From an uncultured Haemophilus sp. (lineage in GTDB: Bacteria > Pseudomonadota > Gammaproteobacteria > Enterobacterales > Pasteurellaceae), in assembly GCA_905205995.1 (NCBI GenBank), contig CAJLFU010000034.1, positions 1-17,867 on the forward strand: DNA of 17,867 nucleotides, read 5' to 3'. Below are positions 1 through 6,522 of the stretch, piece after piece. Each line of letters starts with the position of its first letter. The stretch's first letter is position 1. A program made the translations under genes and the position numbers. The notes below the pieces were generated by a model. It did not search any database. It saw only the letters and a program-made list of their open reading frames with translations, and was not told where the DNA came from.

Positions 1-249
1 AGTCACACCAAAATCCAATACAAGTAAATTACCTAAGAAACGAAAATATTGAACAAAGAGTGGATCATTTAAGCCATGTGATTCGCGGTAAAGTTGTTTT
101 GCCGCTTCACTCGCACTTTCGCCCAATGCCACCGTAGCAGGATCACCTGGTGTGAATTGAAGCACCACAAAAACGAGTGCTGTTACACCTAGAATCATGA
201 CTGGCAAAGCCATCAATCGGCGTAACAATAACCGAAGTATCATTTCCAT
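1..249 (-). CDS. ABC peptide/nickel-type transporter permease, DppB/OppB family (N-terminal part)
   Basis: This is the first 83 codons of an inner-membrane permease of the binding-protein-dependent transport family; the rest lies beyond the window. The start ATG at 249-247 follows the ribosome site GGAG about 8 bases upstream. The product opens MEMILRLLLRRLMALPVMI, a basic stretch running into a first membrane helix (about residues 10-30), followed by the motif FTPGDPA and then SASEAAKQLYRESHGLNDPL, the usual periplasmic segment of DppB/GsiC-type permeases before the second helix. It lies downstream of the binding-protein gene on the same strand, separated by a terminator and its own CRP-type promoter, so it probably heads an operon of permeases and ATPases. 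The substrate cannot be told from the sequence; di- or oligopeptides, glutathione or a metal chelate are all possible. Confidence 0.88.
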   Translation of the reverse strand, partial: MEMILRLLLRRLMALPVMILGVTALVFVVLQFTPGDPATVALGESASEAAKQLYRESHGLNDPLFVQYFRFLGNLLVLDFGVT

Positions 250-284
250 CTGACTTCTCCTATTCTAGCCTGAGAAATTCGTTA

Positions 285-410
285 GCTTCAAAAATGAAGC
301 AAAACAATCAAATTCAAAAACAAAATGAATTACAGTAATCATAATGTTCAGCCTAAGCCCTGTCAATCCAAGTACATAGAGCAAAATTCAAATCTGTGAT
401 CGGCTTCACA
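285..410 (-). promoter_or_regulatory. CRP-activated promoter and leader of the permease gene
   Basis: A perfect CRP site TGTGA-N6-TCACA lies at 395-410. Downstream on the minus strand are a -35 TTGACA (366-361), a 17-base spacer and a -10 TATGAT (343-338), placing the start near 331 and the CRP centre at about -71.5, a position compatible with class I activation. The leader contains a 6-base-arm inverted repeat at 285-300 (GCTTCA/TGAAGC). The region is a diverged copy of the promoter in front of the binding-protein gene. The motifs are seen directly; transcription start and activation are inferred from spacing. Confidence 0.75.
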
Positions 411-468
411 AAGATTTTTTTGAAATGAAATTGAGAGAAAAAATGATTGAAAAATAGAGAGAAAAATG

Positions 469-477
469 ACCGCACTT
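469..477 (-). repeat. Uptake signal sequence (USS, Hin type)
   Basis: Exact ACCGCACTT on the plus strand (AAGTGCGGT on the minus strand). It lies between the CRP site and the preceding terminator, outside any gene. Such cores are the DNA-uptake specificity signal of Haemophilus. Confidence 0.9.
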
Positions 478-490
478 TGAGATAAAAAGG

Positions 491-523
491 AAAGAAAAAA
501 AGGCTGTTGATTGCTCAACAGCC
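491..523 (-). terminator. Rho-independent terminator of the binding-protein gene
   Basis: On the minus strand a perfect 9-base stem GGCTGTTGA/TCAACAGCC with a 4-base loop (515-523 and 502-510) is followed by a T-rich tail (501-491). It sits 24 bases beyond the stop codon of the binding-protein gene and separates it from the permease promoter. Confidence 0.88.
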
Positions 524-547
524 AAAACATTAAATTAAAAAGTGCTT

Positions 548-2146
548 TTATTTACGGCCCACACCGAGGAAAGATAAACCGGTTGTTGCCAATGGTTGAT
601 AGCCTTCAAGGCTACTATCATCCCATGCAGAAGGAAGTTTACGATGAACAATCGGATAAAGTGGTACTTCAGCCGCAATAATGTTAATCGCTTCTTCCCA
701 TGATTTTTTCGCTTCAGCATGATCTTTTGCTCTCACTGCTGCATTGAGTAATTCAGTCACTTTAGCAAATTCAGGGGTGTTACTCCAGCGGAAACGACGT
801 TTTGGCCACACATCACCACGATACCACCAGCTTAAAAGCAAGTCTAAGTCATTACCGAACACTGATGGGTCACCTGGAGCGATTGCCACTTCATATACAC
901 CAGGATCCACGTTATTGCTGTATAACGCACCTGATTGTAAGTGTTGTAAAGTCACTTTCACACCTGGAATCTTGTTCCAAGACTCTAAAATTAATGGTGC
1001 AGATTCTTTCACCCAGTCATGGTCGGTTGCGAGCAATTCAAATTTAAGCTCAGTTACACCTGCTTCTTTTAATAATGCTGCTGCTTTTTCCGGATCATAA
1101 GGATATTGAGTTGATGCCTTAATATAATCTGGGTGAGTCGTTTGTAAGTATGATGTTGCAGCTTCTGCATTACCATCAAATACAATATCAACAAGTTTGT
1201 CAGTATTTAAACCATAGTGTAACGCTTGACGTACTTTTGGATTGTTAAACGGAGCTTTCTCACAGTTAAACATTAAGAATAACAAGCCGAAAGATTGAAC
1301 GGATTGCACTTGTTGTTTTTTGTTTTTCAAGCGACTAATGTCTAAATAAGGCACGCTTTCCATTGCTTGAGTACGTTTAGACTCTTGTGCAGTTACACGA
1401 GCTGCGGCATCAGAAAGTAATAACCAAGACATTTTTTCAACTTGCGCTGGATATTTACCATTGTAAGGTTCATACGCTTCAAAGACGATTTTGTCATCTT
1501 TCACCGCTGAAACAAATTTGAATGGACCAGAACCAACTGGGTGTGCATCAAATGCAGATTGTCCTACTTTGTCGATCACGTGTTTCGGTACAATTTTCAC
1601 GCAAGTTAAACGGTTAGCAAATAAAGCAAATGGATATTTCAATTTAAATTCCACCACTTTATCATCCACAGCTTTCACACTTTCAACGAAATCAATAAAC
1701 ATCACAAATAATGATTTATTGGCTGGATCCATAATACGATTGAAAGAATACACAACGTCTTCAGTGGTGACCGGTGCACCATCATGGAAGGTTGCGCCTT
1801 CACGTAAAGTAATGCGCCATGTTGTTTCATCAACTTGTTCTGGCTCTTTTCCTGCTAAAGCAAGATAAGGTTCACGAGTTGCAGGATGCAAATCCACCAA
1901 ACCTTCAAAAATGTGCAAGTTTGCTGCATAAGGTGAAGCACCACTTGATGTCATTGGGTCAAAACCGGTAGAAAGCGGATAAGCAATCCCCGCTTCAATG
2001 GTTTTACCTTTAATTTCTGCAGCAAAGGCTTTTGGTGCAAATGTGCCTAAAGTTCCACTAAATGCAAGACCTGCCCCCACGCCAGCCATAAGTTTCATAA
2101 AATGACGACGAGATTCATTAGTTTCAAAGGAAAAATGCTTTGTCAT
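548..2146 (-). CDS. Tat-exported ABC transporter solute-binding protein, DppA/OppA (SBP_bac_5) family
   Basis: Periplasmic solute receptor of a peptide/nickel-type importer, 532 residues. The start at 2146 is chosen because AGGAGT lies just upstream and the protein then begins with a proper signal peptide; the open frame extends 29 codons further without support. The signal is a twin-arginine type: SRRHFMK at residues 12-18, a hydrophobic stretch 19-36, and AFA/AE as the likely cleavage after residue 42. The mature part shows family hallmarks: the HIFEGLVDL segment, then WRITLREGATFHDGAPVTTEDVVYS in pieces, HPVGSGPFKF, and NNPKVRQALHYGL. Most DppA-type receptors use Sec, so Tat export is noteworthy and suggests folding or cofactor loading before export; this is inference. 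The ligand is unknown. A permease of the same system lies downstream, and the gene has its own CRP-type promoter and a terminator. Confidence 0.92.
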   Translation of the reverse strand: MTKHFSFETNESRRHFMKLMAGVGAGLAFSGTLGTFAPKAFAAEIKGKTIEAGIAYPLSTGFDPMTSSGASPYAANLHIFEGLVDLHPATREPYLALAGKEPEQVDETTWRITLREGATFHDGAPVTTEDVVYSFNRIMDPANKSLFVMFIDFVESVKAVDDKVVEFKLKYPFALFANRLTCVKIVPKHVIDKVGQSAFDAHPVGSGPFKFVSAVKDDKIVFEAYEPYNGKYPAQVEKMSWLLLSDAAARVTAQESKRTQAMESVPYLDISRLKNKKQQVQSVQSFGLLFLMFNCEKAPFNNPKVRQALHYGLNTDKLVDIVFDGNAEAATSYLQTTHPDYIKASTQYPYDPEKAAALLKEAGVTELKFELLATDHDWVKESAPLILESWNKIPGVKVTLQHLQSGALYSNNVDPGVYEVAIAPGDPSVFGNDLDLLLSWWYRGDVWPKRRFRWSNTPEFAKVTELLNAAVRAKDHAEAKKSWEEAINIIAAEVPLYPIVHRKLPSAWDDSSLEGYQPLATTGLSFLGVGRK

Positions 2147-2204
2147 ACTAAACTCCTGATGAGTAATAAAATCATATTTTTGGTTTTTAAACCTAGCCAA
2201 ACAT

Positions 2205-2322
2205 TTCATTCGAAAATGAAGTAAAGCAATCAAATCTTAGAATAAAATGATTTGCATCAATCATAATCATCTTCGCTTCATTCTGTCAAAGGGGAAATAT
2301 TGAATGTGTGATCTACTTCACA
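2205..2322 (-). promoter_or_regulatory. CRP-activated promoter and leader of the binding-protein gene
   Basis: A perfect TGTGA-N6-TCACA lies at 2307-2322. On the minus strand it is followed by -35 TTGACA (2289-2284), an 18-base spacer and -10 TATGAT (2265-2260), giving a start near 2253 and a CRP centre at about -61.5, the textbook class I distance. The leader carries an inverted repeat at 2205-2220 (TTCATT/AATGAA with a TTCG loop in the RNA). About 80% of the 59 bases from the -10 onwards match the permease promoter region. Confidence 0.8.
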
Positions 2323-2377
2323 GAGTTTTTTTCGCAACTCAAAATAAAAGCTTTTAACTATGTATAATTTATTATAG

Positions 2378-2443
2378 ATAGATTTCAACTATTGAATCAC
2401 TAGATAATATGAAATAGCTATCAGAAAAAACGATGCTTATAAT
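2378..2443 (+). promoter_or_regulatory. OxyR-type site and -10 element of dps
   Basis: The stretch 2378-2392 (ATAGATTTCAACTAT) fits the OxyR half-site pattern ATAG-n-t-nnn-a-n-CTAT completely. After 7 bases, 2400-2414 fits the second half in its left part (TAG-n-t-nnn-a). A perfect -10 TATAAT is at 2438-2443 with no good -35 at the right spacing (TAGCTA). The OxyR element ends at about -36, so the layout is that of an activator-dependent OxyR promoter. Sequence match is seen; peroxide control is inferred, and is known for dps in related bacteria. Confidence 0.8.
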
Positions 2444-2444
2444 G

Positions 2445-2453
2445 ACCGCACTT
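2445..2453 (-). repeat. Uptake signal sequence in the dps leader
   Basis: Exact ACCGCACTT core one base after the dps -10 box, so it covers the predicted transcription start (near 2450). Confidence 0.9.
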
Positions 2454-2501
2454 CCCAAGCAAGGGAACAACATTTTAATCAACAATAAAGAGGAAAATAC
2501 T

Positions 2502-2984
2502 ATGTCAAAAACATCAATCGGTTTAGATAAAAAAGCATCTGAAAAATTAGCAGTAAAATTAAATGAATTATTAGCAACCTATCAAGTATTCTACACCAAC
2601 GTGCGCGGTTACCACTGGAACATTAAAGGGGTAAACTTCTTTGAATTACACGCAAAATTTGAAGAAATCTACACTGATTTAGTAATAAAAGTAGATGAAG
2701 TGGCAGAACGTATCTTAACTTTAGGTTACACACCACATAACGGTTATTCACAATACTTCCAACACTCACGTATTAAAGAAGAGTTAGGGGTAAGTGATGC
2801 GCAATCTTGCTTAAAAGGCACATTAGAAGGATTAAAAGTATTACTTGAACAACAACGCGAAATCCTTGAATTAGCGGGTGAGTCTGATGATGAAGGTACC
2901 GCTTCTCAAATGAGCGACTACATCAAAGAGCAAGAAAAACTTGTTTGGATGTTCCAAGCCGCTTGCCAAACTTGCCATGCTTAA
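2502..2984 (+). CDS. dps: Dps: DNA-binding ferritin-like protein from starved cells
   Basis: Dps forms a 12-subunit hollow shell that oxidises Fe(II) with hydrogen peroxide, stores the iron and protects DNA. The product has 160 residues, the usual size. The start at 2502 follows AGAGGAA; the frame extends 23 codons upstream but across the predicted promoter, so that extension is rejected. The inter-subunit ferroxidase residues line up with E. coli H51, H63, D67, D78 and E82 as H38, H50, E54, D65 and E69 (YHWNIKG, FFELHAKFEEIY, VDEVAERI). The N-terminus has lysines (K3, K10, K11, K15) that may contact DNA. The C-terminus contains two cysteines (QAACQTCHA), unusual enough to note. The gene stands alone between an OxyR-type promoter and a strong terminator. 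Confidence 0.95.
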   Translation: MSKTSIGLDKKASEKLAVKLNELLATYQVFYTNVRGYHWNIKGVNFFELHAKFEEIYTDLVIKVDEVAERILTLGYTPHNGYSQYFQHSRIKEELGVSDAQSCLKGTLEGLKVLLEQQREILELAGESDDEGTASQMSDYIKEQEKLVWMFQAACQTCHA

Positions 2985-3003
2985 TTTGGCATTCATATAA
3001 AAG

Positions 3004-3030
3004 AAAACCTGCTGATAGGCAGGTTTTTTT
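3004..3030 (+). terminator. Rho-independent terminator of dps
   Basis: Perfect 9-base stem AAAACCTGC/GCAGGTTTT with a 6-base loop, ending in seven T, 19 bases after the dps stop codon. Confidence 0.92.
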
Positions 3031-3111
3031 ATTTTCTATAGAACACTTTATCTCTTTCTAATATTAATCTACATAAAATCATTTTCGATAGCTCACCTAT
3101 TCTAAATTCAG

Positions 3112-3117
3112 TATAAT
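3112..3117 (+). promoter_or_regulatory. Possible -10 box of the small unknown gene
   Basis: TATAAT preceded by CAG, within the AT-rich gap 3031-3187. The -35 region at 17-base spacing (TAGCTC) is poor. The predicted start near 3124 would give a leader of about 64 bases. No other structure was seen in this gap. Confidence 0.4.
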
Positions 3118-3187
3118 CCTTTACATACGTATCATTTAAAATTAAAAAATCTATATCCATTTTAATCAAGCATCATCTTCATCCATC

Positions 3188-3568
3188 ATGCATACATTCT
3201 CATTAACACTTAAAAACACTACATTCCATTTAATATCACATTTTTTAACCTTATTAAATGAAAGAAACTTCCAACAACTTGAACGAGAATTTCAGCTAAC
3301 AAAAAATGCGTATGATGAAATTCTCGAAGAATTGGAATATGAAGGTATTTTACTAAAAAAGTTATCACTACCTCCTAAAGATATAGCTTTTACAGCCCTA
3401 AATGATAACCGTGCCATTTTTGAATTATATGAGATGAATACTCCTGAAAAAATCGGCATTGAATGTTGTTTATACGCCAATAATCATGAAACAGTTTTGA
3501 CTTTATCTGGAACTTTAGAGCCAAAAGAAAACTGTCTTGTATTTCATTTCAGTGGTATACATGCTTAG
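3188..3568 (+). CDS. Small protein of unknown function, 126 residues
   Basis: I do not recognise this gene with certainty. It encodes 126 residues with no signal peptide or membrane helix: a helical N-terminal half (HFLTLLNERNFQQLEREF, NAYDEILEELEYEG), a central LSLPP motif, then alternating hydrophobic strands (IFELYEM, IGIECCLYA, TVLTLSGTL, LVFHFSGIHA). The order helix, PP motif, strands, final H-x-like strand loosely resembles small alpha+beta families such as DUF7668, but this is a weak impression from memory. The ATG has no Shine-Dalgarno sequence (CTTCATCCATC precedes it), and no better in-frame start is visible. It converges on the Sel1-like gene, with only 31 bases between the stop codons. 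The absence of a competing long frame and the protein-like composition favour a real gene. Confidence 0.65.
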   Translation: MHTFSLTLKNTTFHLISHFLTLLNERNFQQLEREFQLTKNAYDEILEELEYEGILLKKLSLPPKDIAFTALNDNRAIFELYEMNTPEKIGIECCLYANNHETVLTLSGTLEPKENCLVFHFSGIHA

Positions 3569-3592
3569 AAAAAAGCATCATTTAAAACATGC
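3569..3592 (-). terminator. Weak terminator after the second Sel1-like gene
   Basis: On the minus strand GCAT...ATGC (3592-3575), with three further A-T pairs inside after two mismatches, is followed by six T (3574-3569). It begins 7 bases beyond the stop codon at 3600. The stem is short, so the call is tentative. Confidence 0.4.
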
Positions 3593-3599
3593 ACACATC

Positions 3600-4736
3600 T
3601 TATTGATTAGTTTCCTGCATTTTTTTAAACATCTCTAAACTTTTTTCTTGTAGCTTATCTAATTCTTTAAGCATTTCTTCCGTATAGCCAGCCTTTTTAA
3701 TCCAATACTCTGCTTCTTTAGCATCCATATTGCCTTGCCCACTCAATGCCATAGAGGCTAACTCATCAATCGCCTCTTGGTTCTCTAATTCTGCAGCCTT
3801 TTTAAGGAAGAATAGTGCTTTATCATCATCTTGCTCAACACTGATACCTTCATCATAGAGATAACTTAACGCAAGAGCTGCATCCGCATGATTAAGCTCA
3901 GCTGCACGTTGATAATATTTAATAGACTTAGCTAAATCAGCCTCCCCCCCTTCTGAATAATACACGCCTAATTGATAAAGTGCTTCTGGCTCATCATTAT
4001 TCGCCGCCCTTTCTAACCAAAATAATGCTTCTTTGTTATTCTCAGAATAAAGATCAAAAAAATTCATTGCGAGTAAATACTGTGCATAGCCAGATTCTTT
4101 TTTTGCGGCCTTAACTAATAAAGGCTTCGCTTTTTTCAATTTATCTTCTTGAATATAAAGATCGGCAAGATTCGTCATCCCTAGCGCATTATTTTGTTTT
4201 GCTGCCATTTCATAGTATTTCATCGCCTCTTTGATATTCAAAGAAGTGCCGATTCCAAATTCATAAGCATAGCCTAAAGAATTCGCATAATGTATATCGC
4301 CAGAATCTACTTTCTTTTTAAGTGCATTGAAACCTTCTTTCATCAATTTTTCATCTTCTTGAATTTCACCTAATTTAATTTTGGCGACTTCATTCCCCAA
4401 CTCAAGCGATCTTTTCGCTGCTTGGGTGGCTTCCTTTAAATTGTCATTATTTTGTTGATGAATAGATAGGAAAAATAAAGCATCCGCATTCTCTAACTTT
4501 CCAGCTTCAAGAAAATACTCTACCGCTTTCGCACGATTCATGGGGCGCGTAATGCCGTAGAAATAATCATAACCTTCTTCATAAAGTTTTTTTGCTTTTT
4601 CAACACGCTGAGCTTGAGTCATAGGTATCTGTTCAATCATCGCGAAGTCTGTTAGAGCCTCATTTGATTTCACAGGGATAAGATGAGTTTGTAGATTTAA
4701 TACGGTTGCTGCAATTAATGCGACAATATTTGTCAT
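3600..4736 (-). CDS. Sel1-like repeat (TPR-like) protein, 378 residues, exported or anchored
   Basis: A helical-repeat protein made of Sel1-like units, which usually act as protein-protein interaction scaffolds. The N-terminus MTNIVALIAATVLNL is a hydrophobic segment without a basic n-region, so it may be an uncleaved anchor or an atypical Sec signal. Repeats run from about residue 46 to 350, with clear units such as LGYAYEFGIGT...EAMKYYEMAA, YQLGVYYSEGG...SIKYYQRAAEL and LSYLYDEGIS...ALFFLKKAAEL. The C-terminus is a charged helical tail (YTEEMLKELDKLQEKSLEM). The start follows AAAGGAATCC. It is a full-length paralogue of the next gene upstream (both contain ADALFFL, GIT, LGYAY-FGIGT, AKPL and AELN blocks in the same order). 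Its partner is unknown. Confidence 0.85.
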   Translation of the reverse strand: MTNIVALIAATVLNLQTHLIPVKSNEALTDFAMIEQIPMTQAQRVEKAKKLYEEGYDYFYGITRPMNRAKAVEYFLEAGKLENADALFFLSIHQQNNDNLKEATQAAKRSLELGNEVAKIKLGEIQEDEKLMKEGFNALKKKVDSGDIHYANSLGYAYEFGIGTSLNIKEAMKYYEMAAKQNNALGMTNLADLYIQEDKLKKAKPLLVKAAKKESGYAQYLLAMNFFDLYSENNKEALFWLERAANNDEPEALYQLGVYYSEGGEADLAKSIKYYQRAAELNHADAALALSYLYDEGISVEQDDDKALFFLKKAAELENQEAIDELASMALSGQGNMDAKEAEYWIKKAGYTEEMLKELDKLQEKSLEMFKKMQETNQ

Positions 4737-4782
4737 TTGGATTCCTTTAGTTAGAGGATTGTTCTGTTTCCATTTAAGAATA

Positions 4783-4791
4783 ACAAGCGGT
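4783..4791 (+). repeat. Apl-type uptake signal core (ACAAGCGGT)
   Basis: Exact match to the uptake core of the Actinobacillus pleuropneumoniae clade, in a window otherwise full of Hin-type cores. It forms one flank of the hairpin between the Sel1-like genes. A single 9-base match can arise by chance or by decay of a Hin-type core. Confidence 0.5.
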
Positions 4792-4836
4792 TAAATTTCT
4801 TCCTTGTTTTGCAAAAACACGATGAAATTCAACCGC
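4787..4836 (-). repeat. Intergenic hairpin between the two Sel1-like genes
   Basis: Arms 4787-4799 (GCGGTTAAATTTC) and 4824-4836 pair over 13 bases with one G-U in the minus-strand RNA; the loop is 24 bases. It starts 8 bases after the stop codon of the upstream Sel1-like gene. Arms and loop resemble the hairpin at 6119-6174. No long T tail follows, so it may be a weak terminator, a processing site or an RNA stabiliser. Confidence 0.75.
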
Positions 4837-4843
4837 CCTTTCG

Positions 4844-6100
4844 TTATTTTTTCTGATTTAATTTTGCTTCTAATGCTTTAATTTTTGCTTTAATTTTTTT
4901 GTTATCCCGTTTGGTTTCTTTCTTTTCAATTTCGTACCCTTGTTTATAAGCTTCTAATGCTGCATTATCATCTTTGGCAAATTCTTCATAACGCTCTGCC
5001 AATTGATAATATACATTATATGAAGCTTTTTCTTTCTCGCTTAAACTTTCATCCAATGCAATTATATTACTAAATAACGCTTCTGCCATTTCATAATTTC
5101 GTTCAACACCTCGGCCTTCTAAATAACGAATAGAAAGCTCATTCATGGCTTCTAAATTTTGTAATCGAAACGCCTCTTCTAATAACTCAAGCGCTTTCTT
5201 ATCATCCTTTTCTACACCCTCGCCGTCTTCATATAAATAACTTAATTCAAGCATAGCCTGAGAATCATTTAATTCAGCACCTTTTTGATAATAATAAATC
5301 GCTTTTTTTATATCTTGATTATGATAATAACTCGCTAAATACATGATGGCTTGGAGGTTATTATTTTCAGCCGCTTTATTGAGCCAATAAAGTGATTCTT
5401 CTGAGCCTGCTTCATAAATGCTATAACCTAAATTGTATTGTGCCATATCATTATTTTTTTCAGCCGATTTCAGCATTAGCGGTTTAGCCTTTTCAATTTT
5501 ATCCTGTTCAAGGTAAATTTCACTTAAATGTCCTAATGACATCGCATTACCTTGCTCAGCCGAAGGGGTAAAAACTTTAATTGCCTGTTTAATATTCTCT
5601 TCAGTGCCGATACCGAAACGGTAAGCATAGCCAAGTACATTAGAATAATGTAAATCGCCTTGTTCAACCTTCTCTTTTAATGCCTTAAAGCCTGCCTTAT
5701 ATAATTCTTCAGAATCCCCCAAATATTCCTGTTCGGAAATTTCTCCCAATATATATTGTCCTGCCATGTTTCCTAGTTCAATAGCAGAGTCAGCATATGC
5801 TCTAGCTTGTTCAAGGTCGCCACTCTCTACCGCATTCATCGCTAAGAAAAAGAGCGCATCAGCGTGACCTAAATCGGCAGCTTCTTTTAAAAATTTATTC
5901 GCTAAAGTACGATCAACGGTTTTTGTGATCCCATATTCATAATCAAAGCCTTTCTCATAAAGCGCTTTTGCTTTTTCAAGACGTTGTTCCTGTGTCATTG
6001 AGGTTATATCACCTGTCTGTTTTTGTGATAACTCAGGAAGTGAGTTTAATGCGTTTGCAGCAAAAATAGTTGCAATGATAGTGACAATAAGATTAAGCAT
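4844..6100 (-). CDS. Sel1-like repeat (TPR-like) protein, 418 residues, exported
   Basis: Paralogue of the 378-residue neighbour, sharing its repeats from MTQEQRLEKAKALYEKGFDY onwards. The N-terminus MLNLIVTIIATIFAANA is a hydrophobic signal-like segment with a possible ANA/LN cleavage site near residue 17, again without a basic n-region. Sel1-like units cover about residues 42-345 (for example LGYAYRFGIGT, LASYYHNQDIKKAIYYYQKGAEL, LSYLYEDGEGV, LSIRYLEGRGV). The end is longer than in the paralogue: a helical stretch followed by a lysine-rich tail (KKETKRDNKKIKAKIKALEA) likely to be a coiled coil. The start follows AAAGGAATAC, nearly identical to that of the paralogue, supporting tandem duplication of gene plus leader. 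An envelope scaffold role is inferred; the substrate or partner is unknown. Confidence 0.87.
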   Translation of the reverse strand: MLNLIVTIIATIFAANALNSLPELSQKQTGDITSMTQEQRLEKAKALYEKGFDYEYGITKTVDRTLANKFLKEAADLGHADALFFLAMNAVESGDLEQARAYADSAIELGNMAGQYILGEISEQEYLGDSEELYKAGFKALKEKVEQGDLHYSNVLGYAYRFGIGTEENIKQAIKVFTPSAEQGNAMSLGHLSEIYLEQDKIEKAKPLMLKSAEKNNDMAQYNLGYSIYEAGSEESLYWLNKAAENNNLQAIMYLASYYHNQDIKKAIYYYQKGAELNDSQAMLELSYLYEDGEGVEKDDKKALELLEEAFRLQNLEAMNELSIRYLEGRGVERNYEMAEALFSNIIALDESLSEKEKASYNVYYQLAERYEEFAKDDNAALEAYKQGYEIEKKETKRDNKKIKAKIKALEAKLNQKK

Positions 6101-6118
6101 TTGTATTCCTTTTATTTT

Positions 6119-6174
6119 AAGAGCGGTTAAATTTCTACTCTTTTATAAAAACATCGTGAAATCTAACCGCTCTT
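6119..6174 (-). repeat. Intergenic hairpin before the first Sel1-like gene
   Basis: Arms 6119-6135 (AAGAGCGGTTAAATTTC) and 6158-6174 pair over 17 bases with one G-U in the minus-strand RNA; the loop is 22 bases. The arms start with AAGAGCGGT, one base from the uptake core AAGTGCGGT, suggesting a decayed inverted uptake-signal pair. It lies 9 bases after the lipoprotein stop codon and 18 bases before the Sel1-like start codon. No strong T tail follows. Confidence 0.8.
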
Positions 6175-6183
6175 TATTGGAAA

Positions 6184-6459
6184 TTAATCTTGTGATAATT
6201 TTTGAATGCCTTTAACAGGTAACATTAAGGTATCGCCCACGAAACTTAACGGAACGTCAATGATGATAAATGGATACAAAAGAATTGTACCAAAGGCCTC
6301 ACCAACATCTCCTGCTGGAACTGTTTTAGAAAAAGTAAGACGAGAAACATCCTCTTGAACACCACTATAAGCCTCTGGTTGATCTAAAGTCATTAAGGTG
6401 CCACACCCAGTTAAAGGTAACATCATAGCCAAAAGAAACGCTTTATTTAAATTTTTCAT
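6184..6459 (-). CDS. YceK/YidQ-family lipoprotein, 91 residues
   Basis: A short lipoprotein with a type II signal peptide: MKNLNKAFLLAMMLPLTGC, lipobox LTGC with the lipidated cysteine at residue 19 followed by glycine. The mature part ends in the conserved block of YceK/YidQ (DUF1375) proteins, here FIIIDVPLSFVGDTLMLPV, which in the E. coli proteins reads DLPFSLVFDTLLLPI. The length is typical. Function in this family is not established. With glycine after the cysteine, outer-membrane sorting is expected, but this is a rule-based guess. It is the first gene of a minus-strand cassette with the two Sel1-like genes and has a promoter with an overlapping operator-like repeat. Confidence 0.85.
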   Translation of the reverse strand: MKNLNKAFLLAMMLPLTGCGTLMTLDQPEAYSGVQEDVSRLTFSKTVPAGDVGEAFGTILLYPFIIIDVPLSFVGDTLMLPVKGIQKLSQD

Positions 6460-6522
6460 ACATTAAACTCTCAAAAAGATAATCAAATTTTTCAAAATAA
6501 TATATTTGTTAAATATAATAGG

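Noticed and set aside
285..300. Idea that the hairpins in the two ABC-transporter leaders (285-300, 2205-2220) are the same RNA structure with compensating changes.
   Set aside because: When the leaders are aligned, the symmetry axes differ by two bases, so the pairs do not correspond. Only sequence conservation is claimed.
744..1868. Several plus-strand open frames opposite the binding-protein gene.
   Set aside because: They are antisense shadows of a well-supported gene and have no family-like sequence or ribosome sites.
2147..2233. 29-codon N-terminal extension of the binding protein.
   Set aside because: It would place the Tat signal internally, lacks a ribosome site and covers the transcribed leader conserved with the permease promoter.
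2433..2501. 23-codon N-terminal extension of Dps.
   Set aside because: It starts within the promoter, before the predicted transcription start, and lacks family similarity.
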